DNA from: Actinotalea caeni
GTDB lineage: Bacteria > Actinomycetota > Actinomycetes > Actinomycetales > Beutenbergiaceae
Reading direction: 5' to 3'
Length of the DNA stretch: 64,000 nucleotides
NCBI RefSeq assembly: GCF_009733795.1
Contig: NZ_WNXX01000004.1
Coordinates: 124,001 to 188,000, forward strand
The notes under the pieces are model-generated. The model ran no database searches, was not told the origin of the DNA, and saw only the letters and a list, made by a program, of their open reading frames with translations. The position numbers and the translations under genes are program-made. Positions 30,188-39,644 of the stretch are shown in pieces. Within the stretch, counting starts at the first letter, position 1. Each line of letters opens with the position of its first letter.

Positions 30188-31263
30188 ACGAGCGGCGGCA
30201 CGCGCTGGGCCGGGGCCTGGGTGCGCTCATCCCGACCGGCCCGAAGGGCGGCGGGACCGAGCGTCCCGTCGACGTCTTCTTCCCCGACCACCGCAACCCG
30301 TACGCGGACTCCGAGACCGACGGCGTCCCGTCCGAGCCCACCAACGGCGCACCGTCTCCGTCGACCCCCCACGGCGACGACGGACCCGAGCTGGTTCCGG
30401 TGCCCGGCGCGACCTTCGCCGAGGTGCCGATCGACGCGATCGTCCCCAACGCCGTCCAGCCCCGGACGGTGTTCGACGAGGACGCCCTCGCCGAGCTGGC
30501 CGACTCGATCCGCACCGTCGGCGTGCTGCAGCCGGTCGTCGTGCGCTCGACGGGCCGTGCCGAGGACGGCAGCCCGACCTACGAGCTCATCATGGGCGAG
30601 CGCCGCTGGCGCGCCTCCCGGCTCGCAGGCCGCACCACGATCCCCGCGATCGTGCGCGAGACCGAGCAGGTCGACATGCTCCGGGACGCGCTGCTGGAGA
30701 ACCTGCACCGCAGCCAGCTGAACCCGCTGGAGGAGGCCGCCGCCTACACGCAGCTGCTCGAGGACTTCGGCTGCACCCAGGAGGAGCTGGCCACCAAGAT
30801 CGCGCGCTCGCGGCCGCAGATCTCCAACACGCTGCGCCTGCTCAAGCTGCCGCCGCTGGTGCAGCGCCGCGTCGCCGCCGGCGTGCTCTCCGCCGGCCAC
30901 GCGCGCGCCCTCCTCGGGCTCTCGGACGCCGCCGCCATGGAGCGGCTGGCGCAGCGGATCGTCGCCGAGGGGCTCAGCGTGCGGGCCACCGAGGAGATCG
31001 TCGCGCTCGGCGAGGTCGACGGCGAGGAGAAGCCCGCCCGTCGCACCAAGCCGCGCGCCGGCATGCACCGCGCCGCGCTCGACGACCTGTCGGCCCGGCT
31101 GTCGGACCGCCTCGACACGAAGGTCAAGGTCAACCTCGGGCAGCGCAAGGGCACGATCAGCATCGACTTCGCCAACGTGGCCGACCTCAACCGCATCCTC
31201 GCCAGCCTCGCGCCCGACGACCCCGGCGTGCTGCGCAGCAACGACGACGGCGCAGAGGACTGA
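30184..31263 (+). CDS. parB: Chromosome partitioning protein ParB
   Basis: This 359-residue ParB is a CTP-dependent DNA clamp that loads at parS and spreads. The N-terminal CTP-binding fold shows VGVLQPVVVR, GERRWRAS and ENLHRSQLNPLEEA. The helix-turn-helix that reads parS follows (CTQEELATKIARSRPQISNTLRLL), and a C-terminal dimerisation domain closes the protein. The GRGLGALIP start is the ParA-interacting peptide. Its target sites are the six palindromes 2.3-4.8 kb upstream. It is convergent with the ddl-like gene, with 9 bp between stop codons. Confidence 0.97.
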   Translation: MNERRHALGRGLGALIPTGPKGGGTERPVDVFFPDHRNPYADSETDGVPSEPTNGAPSPSTPHGDDGPELVPVPGATFAEVPIDAIVPNAVQPRTVFDEDALAELADSIRTVGVLQPVVVRSTGRAEDGSPTYELIMGERRWRASRLAGRTTIPAIVRETEQVDMLRDALLENLHRSQLNPLEEAAAYTQLLEDFGCTQEELATKIARSRPQISNTLRLLKLPPLVQRRVAAGVLSAGHARALLGLSDAAAMERLAQRIVAEGLSVRATEEIVALGEVDGEEKPARRTKPRAGMHRAALDDLSARLSDRLDTKVKVNLGQRKGTISIDFANVADLNRILASLAPDDPGVLRSNDDGAED

Positions 31264-31272
31264 CCGCCGGCG

Positions 31273-32226
31273 TCAGCGTCCCGCGGCGCGGCGCACGATC
31301 GCGGCGTAGAGCTCCTCGACGCCGTACGGGCTCGCCTCGGCGGCCAGCGGGAACAGCGAGGTCTCGGTCATGCCCGGCGCGACGTTGATGTCGAGCAACC
31401 AGGCGACGCCGTCGCCGTCGACGATCATGTCGGTGCGGGACAGGTGCCGCAGCCCGAGCGTGCGGTGCGCCAGCACCGCGAGGTCGGCGGCGGCGCGCTC
31501 CTGCGCCTCGTCGAGCCGGCCGGGCACGAAGTACTCCGAGCGCCCGGGGTTGTAGCGGGCGTCGTAGTCGTAGGCGCCGTCGGTCGCGATCTCGACGCTC
31601 GGCAGCGCGCGCGGCCCGTCCCCGAGGTCGACGACGGAGACCGCCACCTCGACGCCGTCGACGTACTGCTCGATCAGCGCCTCCTCGCCGTAGGCGAAGC
31701 ACGCGACCATCGCCTGCGGCAGCGCGGCCGCGTCCCGCACCACGGTGACGCCGAGCGCCGACCCGCCCGAGGCGGGCTTGACGACGAGCGGCAGCCCGAG
31801 CACGTCGAGCACCCGCTCCAGCACGCCACGGGTGCCGAGCTCGCGGAACAGCGTCTGCGGCAGCGTCGTGAACCGGGGCGTGCTGGCACCGGCACGCGCC
31901 AGCAGCGTCTTCGCGACCGGCTTGCTCCACGACAGCCGCGACCCCGCCGCATCGGTGCCGACGTAGGGCACCCCCACGAGGTCGAGCACGTCGCGGACCG
32001 AGCCGTCCTCACCGGTGGAGCCGTGCAGGATCGGCCAGACGACGTCCGGCCGGGCCTGGCGCAGCGAGGCGAGCAGGTCGCCGTCGACGTCGTGGACGTG
32101 CGCGGTCATCCCGGCCGAGCGCAGGGCGTCGGCGACACGGCGGCCGGAACGGATCGAGACGTCGCGCTCGTGCGAGAGCCCCCCGGCGAGGACGAGCACG
32201 TCGAGATCGGTGTGGGTGGTGGTCAT
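31273..32226 (-). CDS. D-alanine--D-alanine ligase family protein
   Basis: This 317-residue ATP-grasp ligase has an N-terminal substrate region (LVLAGGLSHERDVSIRSG, ILHGSTGEDGSVRDVLDLVGVPYVG), an ATP-binding core (LPLVVKPASGGSALGV) and the metal-binding end (VAWLLDINVAPGMTETSLFPLAAEA). It matches the short Ddl type, which joins two D-Ala for peptidoglycan. Because actinobacteria often encode the main Ddl elsewhere, a paralogous role cannot be excluded. The ATG overlaps the stop of the upstream aminotransferase by 4 bp, so the two are translationally coupled. Confidence 0.88.
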   Translation of the reverse strand: MTTTHTDLDVLVLAGGLSHERDVSIRSGRRVADALRSAGMTAHVHDVDGDLLASLRQARPDVVWPILHGSTGEDGSVRDVLDLVGVPYVGTDAAGSRLSWSKPVAKTLLARAGASTPRFTTLPQTLFRELGTRGVLERVLDVLGLPLVVKPASGGSALGVTVVRDAAALPQAMVACFAYGEEALIEQYVDGVEVAVSVVDLGDGPRALPSVEIATDGAYDYDARYNPGRSEYFVPGRLDEAQERAAADLAVLAHRTLGLRHLSRTDMIVDGDGVAWLLDINVAPGMTETSLFPLAAEASPYGVEELYAAIVRRAAGR

Positions 32227-33566
32227 GCCTGGTTGGGTCCCGGGTTGAGGGTGCCGGCGAGGCGGGTACCGGCGCCGCCGGTACCGAACATCCTCACCAG
32301 GTCGAGCTCGGCGTTGACGACGTTCGCCAGCCGGCGCACGCCCTCGTGGATGCGCTCCGGCGTCGGGTAGCAGTAGGACAGCCGCATGTAACGGTGACCG
32401 GTGCCGTCGGCGTAGAAGGCCGTGCCCGGGACGTACGCGACGAGCTCGGTGACGGCGCGGGGCAGCATCGCCTGGGCGTCCAGACCCTCGGGCAACGTCA
32501 CCCACGTGTAGAAGCCGCCGGCCGGGCGGGTCCAGGTGGCGTGCGGCATGTGCTCGGCGAGCGCGTGCAGGGTGGCGTCGCGGCGCTCGCGGTAGACCTC
32601 GCGGTAGGACTTGACCTGGCCGCGCCAGTCGCACGTGGACAGGTACGTCGCGATCGACATCTGGCTCATGTTCGACGGGCACAGGATCGCCGACTCGCTC
32701 GCGAGCACCAGCCGCTCCCGGACCGCGTGCGGCGCGAGCGCCCACCCGACCCGGTAGCCGGGCGCGAACGTCTTCGAGAACGACCCGAGGTAGACGACGC
32801 CCTGCGGGTTGTAGCTGTGCAGCGCCGGCATCACCGGGTTCTCGGTGAGGTCGTCGAAACCGAGCAGCCCGTAGGGGTTGTCCTCCAGCACCAGCACGCC
32901 GTGCCGGCGCGCGATCTCGACGACCTGCGGCCGCCGCTCGAGCGACAGCGTCGTGCCGCCCGGGTTGTGGAAGTTCGGGACGGTGTAGAGCAGCTTGACG
33001 CGCCGGCCCTCGGCCGCGAGCCGGGTCAGCGTGGCCTCGAGCGCCTCGGGCACGAGGCCGTCGTCGTCCATCTCGACGTGCACGACGTCGGCCTGGTAGG
33101 CGCGGAACACGCCGAGGGCCCCGACATAGCTGGGTGCCTCCGCGACGACGACGTCGCCCGGGTCGACGAAGATCCGCGTCACCAGGTCGAGGGCCTGCTG
33201 GGAGCCGGTGGTGACGACGACGTCGTCGGGGTGGGAGGTGATGCCCTCCTCCGCCATGACGGTCGTGATCTGCTCGCGCAGCGCGACGTCGCCCTGCCCG
33301 GAGCCGTACTGCAGCGCGACGGCACCCCGCTCGCGCAGCAGCCGGTCGGTGACCTCGGCGACGATCTCCATCGGGAGGCCGGCCAGGTACGGCATGCCGC
33401 CCGCGAGCGACACCACCTCGGGCCGGTTGGCGACCGAGAACAGGGCGCGGATCTCCGACGCCTTCATGCCGTGCGTGCGCTCGGCGTAGCTGGCGTACCA
33501 GGGGTCCAGGCGGGTGCCCCGGCCGGGTGTGAGCGGCTCCTGCGGAGCCGGCGGGCTGGCAGTCAC
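32223..33566 (-). CDS. PLP-dependent aminotransferase (fold type I)
   Basis: This 447-residue enzyme resembles the 2-aminoadipate/aromatic aminotransferase branch without a GntR domain. The PLP-binding lysine is K265 in SFSKTFAPGYRVGW. The cofactor-contacting Asp and Tyr lie in VLEDNPYGLLGFDD, and the substrate-binding Arg in YMRLSYCYP. It transfers amino groups between an amino acid and a 2-oxo acid. Coupling with the downstream ddl-like gene hints at a role in supplying or tuning D-Ala or related precursors, but this is inference. The neighbouring trxA gene has its own terminator. Confidence 0.9.
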   Translation of the reverse strand: MTASPPAPQEPLTPGRGTRLDPWYASYAERTHGMKASEIRALFSVANRPEVVSLAGGMPYLAGLPMEIVAEVTDRLLRERGAVALQYGSGQGDVALREQITTVMAEEGITSHPDDVVVTTGSQQALDLVTRIFVDPGDVVVAEAPSYVGALGVFRAYQADVVHVEMDDDGLVPEALEATLTRLAAEGRRVKLLYTVPNFHNPGGTTLSLERRPQVVEIARRHGVLVLEDNPYGLLGFDDLTENPVMPALHSYNPQGVVYLGSFSKTFAPGYRVGWALAPHAVRERLVLASESAILCPSNMSQMSIATYLSTCDWRGQVKSYREVYRERRDATLHALAEHMPHATWTRPAGGFYTWVTLPEGLDAQAMLPRAVTELVAYVPGTAFYADGTGHRYMRLSYCYPTPERIHEGVRRLANVVNAELDLVRMFGTGGAGTRLAGTLNPGPNQA

Positions 33567-33646
33567 GGTCTCCAGTGTCCCTCACCGCGCGGGGTGAGGG
33601 CGTCGCGCGGGGGTGTCGTGTCGCGCACGGGCACCGCCGGCACGGC

Positions 33647-33673
33647 GACGGCCGCCCACCAGGGGCGGCCGTC
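33647..33673 (-). terminator. Terminator downstream of trxA
   Basis: GACGGCCGCCC (33647-33657) and GGGCGGCCGTC (33663-33673) form a perfect 11-bp stem with a 5-nt loop. It is placed just after the trxA stop codon on the minus strand. No U-tract follows. Confidence 0.8.
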
Positions 33674-33683
33674 ACGGGGCTCG

Positions 33684-34010
33684 TCAGGCCAGGAACTCGG
33701 CGATGTCCTCGAGGAACCGCTTCTTCGGACGCGCGCCGACCAGCGACTTCGCGACCTCGCCGTTGACGTAGACGTTGATCGTCGGGATCGAGATGACGCC
33801 GTAGCGCTGCATCGTCTCGGGGTTCTCGTCGGTGTTGAGCTTGACGACTCGGATCTTGTCCGCGTGGTCGGCCGCGACCTCCTCGAGGATCGGGGCGAAC
33901 TGCAGGCACGGTCCGCACCAGGGCGCCCAGAAGTCGACGACGACAGGCCCCTCGGCCTTGAGGACGTCGTTCTCGAAGGTCTCGTCGGTGGTCTCGTGGA
34001 GTGTGCTCAT
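33684..34010 (-). CDS. trxA: Thioredoxin
   Basis: This is a 108-residue thioredoxin with the active site WCGPC (Cys32, Cys35). The cis-proline loop is SIPTINVYVNGE and the conserved strand VVVDFWAPW. It reduces protein disulfides and takes electrons from the reductase encoded 22 bp upstream. Length and fold are standard. Confidence 0.97.
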   Translation of the reverse strand: MSTLHETTDETFENDVLKAEGPVVVDFWAPWCGPCLQFAPILEEVAADHADKIRVVKLNTDENPETMQRYGVISIPTINVYVNGEVAKSLVGARPKKRFLEDIAEFLA

Positions 34011-34032
34011 CGTGCTCTCAGCCTCGCGGTGG

Positions 34033-35010
34033 TCAGGAGGGGACGCCGACGGCGACGTCCAGGGGCTCGCCGGCGTCCAGCGCGGCCAGGAAGCGCTCGG
34101 CGTCCAGCGCCGCGGCGCACCCGGTGCCCGCGGCGGTGATCGCCTGGCGGTAGTGGTGGTCGACGACGTCGCCGCACGCGAAGACGCCGGGCAGGTTGGT
34201 GCGCGTGGTCGGGTGGTCGACCTTGATGTACCCCTCGGGGTCCAGGTCGACCTGGCCGATGACCAGCTCCGTCCGCGGCACGTGGCCGATGGCGACGAAC
34301 AGGCCCTCGGCGGGGTGCTCGCGGGTCTCGCCGGTGACGGTGTCGCGCAGCGTGACCGACTCGACCTTGGTCTCGCCGGTGATGCCGACGACCTCGGAGT
34401 TCCACGCGAACGAGACCTTCGGGTCGTTGAGGGCGCGGTCGGCCATGATCTTGGACGCGCGCAGCTGGTCGCGCCGGTGCGCGACGGTCACGGTCTTGCC
34501 GAAGCGCGTGAGGAACAGCGCCTCCTCCATCGCGGAGTCGCCCCCGCCGACGACGACGATGTCCTTGTCCTTGAAGAAGAACCCGTCGCACGTGGCGCAC
34601 CAGGACACGCCACGGCCCGAGAGGCGCTTCTCGTCCGGCAGCCCGAGCTCCTTGTAGGCGGAGCCGGTCGCGAGGATGACGGCGCGGGCGCGGTAGGTCT
34701 CGTCGTCGGCGACGACGGTCTTGATGTCGCTGGTGAGCTCGACGGACTCGACGTCCTCGTAGCGCACGTCGGCGCCGAACCGCTCCGCCTGCTCCTGCAG
34801 CTTGGCCATGAGGTCAGGGCCGAGCACGCCGTCGGGGAAGCCCGGAAAGTTCTCGACGTCGGTCGTGTTCATCAGCGCACCGCCCGCGGTGACGGAGCCC
34901 GCGAAGACGATGGGCTCCAAACCCGCCCGGGCCGCGTAGATCGCGGCCGTGTATCCGGCTGGGCCGGAACCGATGATGATGAGGTCGTGCACGGTGTCGG
35001 TGCCGCTCAA
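34033..35010 (-). CDS. trxB: Thioredoxin-disulfide reductase
   Basis: This 325-residue flavoenzyme reduces thioredoxin with NADPH. The FAD-binding motif is [18 protein letters not shown] near the N-terminus. The redox-active pair is Cys138/Cys141 in [10 protein letters not shown], the NADPH-binding loop is [12 protein letters not shown], and the C-terminal FAD motif is [23 protein letters not shown]. It forms an operon with trxA. A 223-bp gap separates its start from the end of the murJ fusion gene, and no gene is visible there. Confidence 0.97.
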   Translation of the reverse strand: MSGTDTVHDLIIIGSGPAGYTAAIYAARAGLEPIVFAGSVTAGGALMNTTDVENFPGFPDGVLGPDLMAKLQEQAERFGADVRYEDVESVELTSDIKTVVADDETYRARAVILATGSAYKELGLPDEKRLSGRGVSWCATCDGFFFKDKDIVVVGGGDSAMEEALFLTRFGKTVTVAHRRDQLRASKIMADRALNDPKVSFAWNSEVVGITGETKVESVTLRDTVTGETREHPAEGLFVAIGHVPRTELVIGQVDLDPEGYIKVDHPTTRTNLPGVFACGDVVDHHYRQAITAAGTGCAAALDAERFLAALDAGEPLDVAVGVPS

Positions 35011-35233
35011 GTTGTGCCTCCAGAAGTCTGCGCTGGTGCAACGCTACGACGTGTGCGGCTGTTCCCCGGCACGCTCGTGCGAGGCGCGCGTGTTCTCCGG
35101 GCATCGCGAGGCGAGGGCGAGCCCTGTGTCGAGGACGAGTGGTGCACCCCTCGTGGTCGACGCCCGGATCCGTACTCGTCGCTGAGACTCGTCATCGCCG
35201 CCCAGGCGTGTGGAGGGCAGCCGCCGACCGGGG

Positions 35234-38200
35234 TCAGCGCAGCGAGATCTCGGCGAGCTCGATGCGGTTGCGGCCGTCGCTGTCGGCGACCGGCAGCTCG
35301 GGGAACCACAGCGCGATCGTCTCCGCCTCGACGGGCTCGGAGAACGTGTAGGTGACGTCGGGGCCCATCGCGCCGGAGGCCAGCACCGGGCCCTGGTCCG
35401 GCGCGTCCGGGTCCGCGGCACGGATCTCGACCAGGCCGCCCTCGCCGCGCACGTCCAGCGTCACGCTGCTGACGAGCGCCGTCTCCTCGAGCACGACCGT
35501 GTACCCGATGCCGGGCTTCATGCCGTAGGTCGGGCTGTTGTAGCGCAGCGAGTTCCACGTCGTGTCGGGGTTGCCGTCGTAGGCGAGGTAGGCGTTGTCC
35601 TGGTTCTCGCCGCCGCTGACGCTCGGGTCGAACGTGACGCCCTCGGCGATCGGCACGTTCGCCGCGGCCGGCGGGCCGTCCTCGTTCTCGGGCTCCGCCG
35701 ACGGCGGCGGCGGCGTCGTCGGCTCGACGACGACGGTCGTCGGCTCCTCCGCGGCCGGCGGGACCTCGCCCGGGTTCGGGCCGGGCGTGAAGGCGGTCGC
35801 CGCGTCGCGCAGCGTCAGCACCGACATCACCATCCCGAACACGACGAGCGCGATCATCACCGAGAGCACGATCGGTGCCGGGTTGAAGCGCGGCCGGCCG
35901 TCGTCGTCCTCCTCGACCGGACGGAACTCCTCGCGGACCTCGTTGACGTAGGCGCCCGCGCGGCCGGTCAGCGAGCCGAGGCGCTCCCCGGCACCGTGCA
36001 GCAGCTGCCGGGTCGAGCCCGTCACGCGCTCGCCGACCTCGTTGATCCGCCGGTTGGTGCCGCCCAGCCCGGTCGCGAACCGCGTCGCCGCTGCTCCCAG
36101 GCCCACCGCCGCCGCGGTGCCGGTGGCGCCGGCCGTGGGCAGCTCGGCCTCCTCGGCAGCAGCGATGTCCGCGGCCTCGGCGCGCTCGGTCCCGGTGCGC
36201 ATCGCGGGCGAGGCGATCTCGTCGCGCTCCGGCGCCTCCGGCAGCCGCTCGGGGCCCGCGCCGCCGGGCACGTCCCAGCCGCTCGGGGACCGCGTGAGCA
36301 GCGGGAGCCCGGCCAGGATCTGGGCGGGCGAGAGCTCGGTCCGCGGCGCGGCGTCCGCGTCGGCGACCTCGGCGTCGGGCACGGCCGCCCCCGACAGGTC
36401 CGCCTCGGGACCGATCTGCGTCCCGGCCTCGACGGCGTCGGGCGCCTCGGGCTCGGCCGTCTCCGCGACCTCGGGCTCGACGACGACCGCCTCCGCGACC
36501 GCGGGCGCAGCCGTCTCCGGCTCGACGACCTCGGGCTCCACGCTCTCCGGCTCGGCGACCGCAGGCTCGGCGACCTCGGCCGCGGCGACCTCGGGCTCGC
36601 CGTCCTCGGCGACGGATCGTCCGTCCGCCGCTCCGGCGACCGCGCCCGCAGCGGCGACGGCAGCACCTGCGGCGGCAGCGGCGCCGGCCTCGGCCGGCGG
36701 GGTGGCTGCGGGCAGCGGCACGGTCACACCAGGGCGAGGCGCCCGGAGCGGGCTCGCGTGGTGCGGGCGGGTGCGGACCGCCGGGATGGTCCCGGTGTCG
36801 GTGACCAGGTCGGCGAACGGCGTCGGCTCGGCGAGCGTGGGCAGCGGGTGCGGCGCCCAGCCGGAGGTGTCGATCGAGTGGACCGCGGTCTGCTCGAGGT
36901 CGTCGTCGGGCTCCGCGGTGTCGACGACCCCGCCGGCCGCCGGCGCCAGGGGCACGACGGCGTCGAGGCTCGGCGGCAGCACGGGCGGAAGCGGCCCCGC
37001 GGGCGCGTCGACCTCGATCGCGCCCCACGGCGCGAGGTCGGCGACGAGCTCGCCGGGCGTGAACGGCCCGTCGTCGTGCTCGCCGAGCGTGACGGCGCAG
37101 AGCGTGTCCAGGTCGTTGGGGACGTTGGCGACGAGGTCGCCGACCGGCACCGCCGTGGTGCCGTGCGTCGGGGCGACCGGCAGGCCGTCGGCGAGGTCGT
37201 CGGGCCCGGGCCACGCGCCGGTGAGCGCAGCGTAGAGCAGTCGCACGAGACCGACGGCGTCTTCACGGGCGGCGGCGCGCGCGTCACCGCGCTCGATGCC
37301 TCGCACCGCGGCCTCGGTGCCGAGCCCGAGCACGCGCACCGACCCGTCGTCGGTGCGCAGCAGGGCCGCGGGGCGCAGCGCGAGGTGGTGCACACCGCGG
37401 CGCCGCGCCGTCTCGAGCGCGGCGGCGGCCTCGCCCACCAGGGCGCGCGCCTGCGAGGGCGGCAGCGGGCCGGAGCGCACCAGCTCGGCGAGCGTGACGC
37501 CCGGCGTCTCCTCGGTGACGACGTAGCCCTGGTCGCCCTCCACCCCGGCACGGAGCACCCTGGGCAGCCGCGGGTCGCCGATGAGGGCCGCGCGGCGGGT
37601 GGCGTCGACGGCGTGGTCGCGCTGGGGGCCGTCGAGCAGGACCACGCGCACGGGCTCGGTGAGCGTCGTGTCGGTGGCCGCCCACGCCGTCGCGTGCGGG
37701 ACCCGCGCGCTCACGGGGTGCTCGAGGCGGTACCGGCCGGCGACGAGGTCACCGGCATGCAGCGACGTCGCGGAGCCCGTCGTCGTCACGCGACGTTCAC
37801 CACCCCTCACAGATCCGCCCCCGGACTCGGCCATGGTACGCGGCAGGCGTGCTCGCACAGGGGCAGGAAGGCGCGACGTCAGGAGCGACAGCGGGCGCAG
37901 CAGCCGGCCCAGCAGCTCGTCGAGCTCGGCGACCCGCAGCGCCCGGATGAGCAGCAGGTAGGAGACGAGCATCGCGCCGCCGAGCACCACCACCCGCAGC
38001 AGCGCGCCGACGAAGGAGGTCTCGACACCCCACAGGTGCAGCAGCGCCCAGCCGCCCAGCGCCGTCGGGATCGTCGCGAGCAGCACACGCAGGTGGGTGC
38101 GCAGCACGCGAGGGCCGTCGAGGCTCGGCAGGTACTTGCGGGTCGCGAGGTAGCCGACGGTCGCACCGACCGTGTTGGACAGCGTGGTCGCGGCACCGGT

Positions 38201-39562
38201 CCCGACCACCCACCACTGCGGCTCGAGCAGCCACCACGACAACGCCGAGCCGGCGGCGAGGATCGCAGCCATCGGCACCTGGATCCGGAACAGCGTGCGG
38301 GTGTCCTCGTAGGCGTAGAAGACCCGCTGGACCATCGTCCAGACGCCGATGGAGACCAGCCCGAGGGACATCGCGACCAGGACCGCGCCGACCGCGCGGT
38401 AGGACACGAAGTCGGCGCGGTCGAGCAGCACCACCTGCACCAGCGGGATCGCCAGCACCGCGAACGCCGCGGTGGCGAACACCGTGAACACCGCCAGCGT
38501 GCGCAGCCCGCGGGAGAGGTCCTCGCGCACCTTGGCGCCGTCGCGCGCGGCGGCACTGGTCGACAGCCGCGTGAACAGCGCCGTCACCAGCGACACCGTC
38601 ACCAGCGACTGCGGCAGCATGAAGATCAGGAAGGCGTTGTCGTAGGCGAAGTTGCCCGCGTAGTCGCGCGCGCTCGCAGCGGCCGCGACGTTGGAGACCG
38701 CCAGGAACCCGAGCTGCCCGACGGCGAGCGCCGCGAACGCCCACAGCGCCACCGAGCTGGCCTTGCCGAGGCCGTGCCCGCGCAGGCCCCACACCGGGCG
38801 GAACCGGAACCCGCTGCGGTACAGCGGCACGACGAGCACGAGCGCCTGCGCGACCACACCGAGCGTCGCGGTGCCCGCGAGCAGCGTGATCCGGTCCGCC
38901 GTCCACGCCCCGGCCGGCAGACCGCCGTCGGGCAGGCCGCCGAACATGACGAGGAAGGCGACGAGACCGGCGATCGCGACGACGTTGTTGACGGCGGGCG
39001 CCCACATGTACGGGCCGAAGATGCTGCGCGCGTTGAGCACCTGCCCGAGCAGCGTGTAGAGCCCGTAGAAGAACAGCTGCGGGATGCACCAGTAGGCGAG
39101 CGCGACCGCGACCGCCTTCCACTCGGCCGGGAAGGCGCCCGCGTACAGGCTGATGAGCAGGGCCGCCGCGGCGGTGAGCACGACCGTGATGCCGAGCAGC
39201 ACCGCGATCGCGACCGTCAGCAGCCGGTTGACGTGCTCCTCGCCGCCGTCGGGGCGGCGCATCGCGCGCACGACCTGCGGCACGAGGACCGCGTTGAGGA
39301 TGCCGCCCGCCAGCAGCATCGAGATGATGTTCGGGAGCTTGTTGGCCACCGACCAGGAGTCGGCCATGCTGCCGCCCGCGTCGCCGAGCGCGACGACGCC
39401 GACGACCGCGACGAGCAGCGCGTTGCGCAGCAGCCCGAGCACGCGCGAGACGAGGGTGCCGCTGGCCATCACCGCCGCGGAGCTGGCGAGCGTGCGTCGG
39501 GGTGCCGACGGCGTCGCCGCAGCGTCCCCCGTCGGGGCGCTGTGCTCCAGCCGCGCGGTCAT
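35234..39562 (-). CDS. murJ: Lipid II flippase MurJ fused to a pseudokinase and discoidin-like domain
   Basis: This is a 1442-residue protein resembling mycobacterial MviN (Rv3910). Residues about 28-560 form the multi-helix MurJ flippase (MASGTLVSRVLGLLRN start). From about residue 595 a kinase-like domain follows that lacks the VAIK lysine (VRVVLLD), the HRD aspartate (HHLALRPAALL) and DFG (GLGTEA), so it is a pseudokinase. A very long Glu/Ala/Pro-rich linker leads to one transmembrane helix near residue 1230. The outside domain (DNAYLAYDGNPDTTWNSLRY) resembles F5/8-type C domains. The whole frame is uninterrupted; an internal GTG at 37789 could in principle start the kinase part alone. Confidence 0.93.
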   Translation of the reverse strand: MTARLEHSAPTGDAAATPSAPRRTLASSAAVMASGTLVSRVLGLLRNALLVAVVGVVALGDAGGSMADSWSVANKLPNIISMLLAGGILNAVLVPQVVRAMRRPDGGEEHVNRLLTVAIAVLLGITVVLTAAAALLISLYAGAFPAEWKAVAVALAYWCIPQLFFYGLYTLLGQVLNARSIFGPYMWAPAVNNVVAIAGLVAFLVMFGGLPDGGLPAGAWTADRITLLAGTATLGVVAQALVLVVPLYRSGFRFRPVWGLRGHGLGKASSVALWAFAALAVGQLGFLAVSNVAAAASARDYAGNFAYDNAFLIFMLPQSLVTVSLVTALFTRLSTSAAARDGAKVREDLSRGLRTLAVFTVFATAAFAVLAIPLVQVVLLDRADFVSYRAVGAVLVAMSLGLVSIGVWTMVQRVFYAYEDTRTLFRIQVPMAAILAAGSALSWWLLEPQWWVVGTGAATTLSNTVGATVGYLATRKYLPSLDGPRVLRTHLRVLLATIPTALGGWALLHLWGVETSFVGALLRVVVLGGAMLVSYLLLIRALRVAELDELLGRLLRPLSLLTSRLPAPVRARLPRTMAESGGGSVRGGERRVTTTGSATSLHAGDLVAGRYRLEHPVSARVPHATAWAATDTTLTEPVRVVLLDGPQRDHAVDATRRAALIGDPRLPRVLRAGVEGDQGYVVTEETPGVTLAELVRSGPLPPSQARALVGEAAAALETARRRGVHHLALRPAALLRTDDGSVRVLGLGTEAAVRGIERGDARAAAREDAVGLVRLLYAALTGAWPGPDDLADGLPVAPTHGTTAVPVGDLVANVPNDLDTLCAVTLGEHDDGPFTPGELVADLAPWGAIEVDAPAGPLPPVLPPSLDAVVPLAPAAGGVVDTAEPDDDLEQTAVHSIDTSGWAPHPLPTLAEPTPFADLVTDTGTIPAVRTRPHHASPLRAPRPGVTVPLPAATPPAEAGAAAAAGAAVAAAGAVAGAADGRSVAEDGEPEVAAAEVAEPAVAEPESVEPEVVEPETAAPAVAEAVVVEPEVAETAEPEAPDAVEAGTQIGPEADLSGAAVPDAEVADADAAPRTELSPAQILAGLPLLTRSPSGWDVPGGAGPERLPEAPERDEIASPAMRTGTERAEAADIAAAEEAELPTAGATGTAAAVGLGAAATRFATGLGGTNRRINEVGERVTGSTRQLLHGAGERLGSLTGRAGAYVNEVREEFRPVEEDDDGRPRFNPAPIVLSVMIALVVFGMVMSVLTLRDAATAFTPGPNPGEVPPAAEEPTTVVVEPTTPPPPSAEPENEDGPPAAANVPIAEGVTFDPSVSGGENQDNAYLAYDGNPDTTWNSLRYNSPTYGMKPGIGYTVVLEETALVSSVTLDVRGEGGLVEIRAADPDAPDQGPVLASGAMGPDVTYTFSEPVEAETIALWFPELPVADSDGRNRIELAEISLR

Positions 39563-39644
39563 GCCCTGCTGCCCCCTCCCGGCGTGGGTGGCCCGGTGCG
39601 GCCGTCCCCACGTCCCTGATGTGTGCTCAGGTCGTTCGTCGCCC

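Noticed and set aside
35210-39619. 1469-codon plus-strand open frame opposite murJ
   Set aside because: Low-complexity Arg/Gly/His translation, the mirror of the murJ codon bias; no start signal or similarity.
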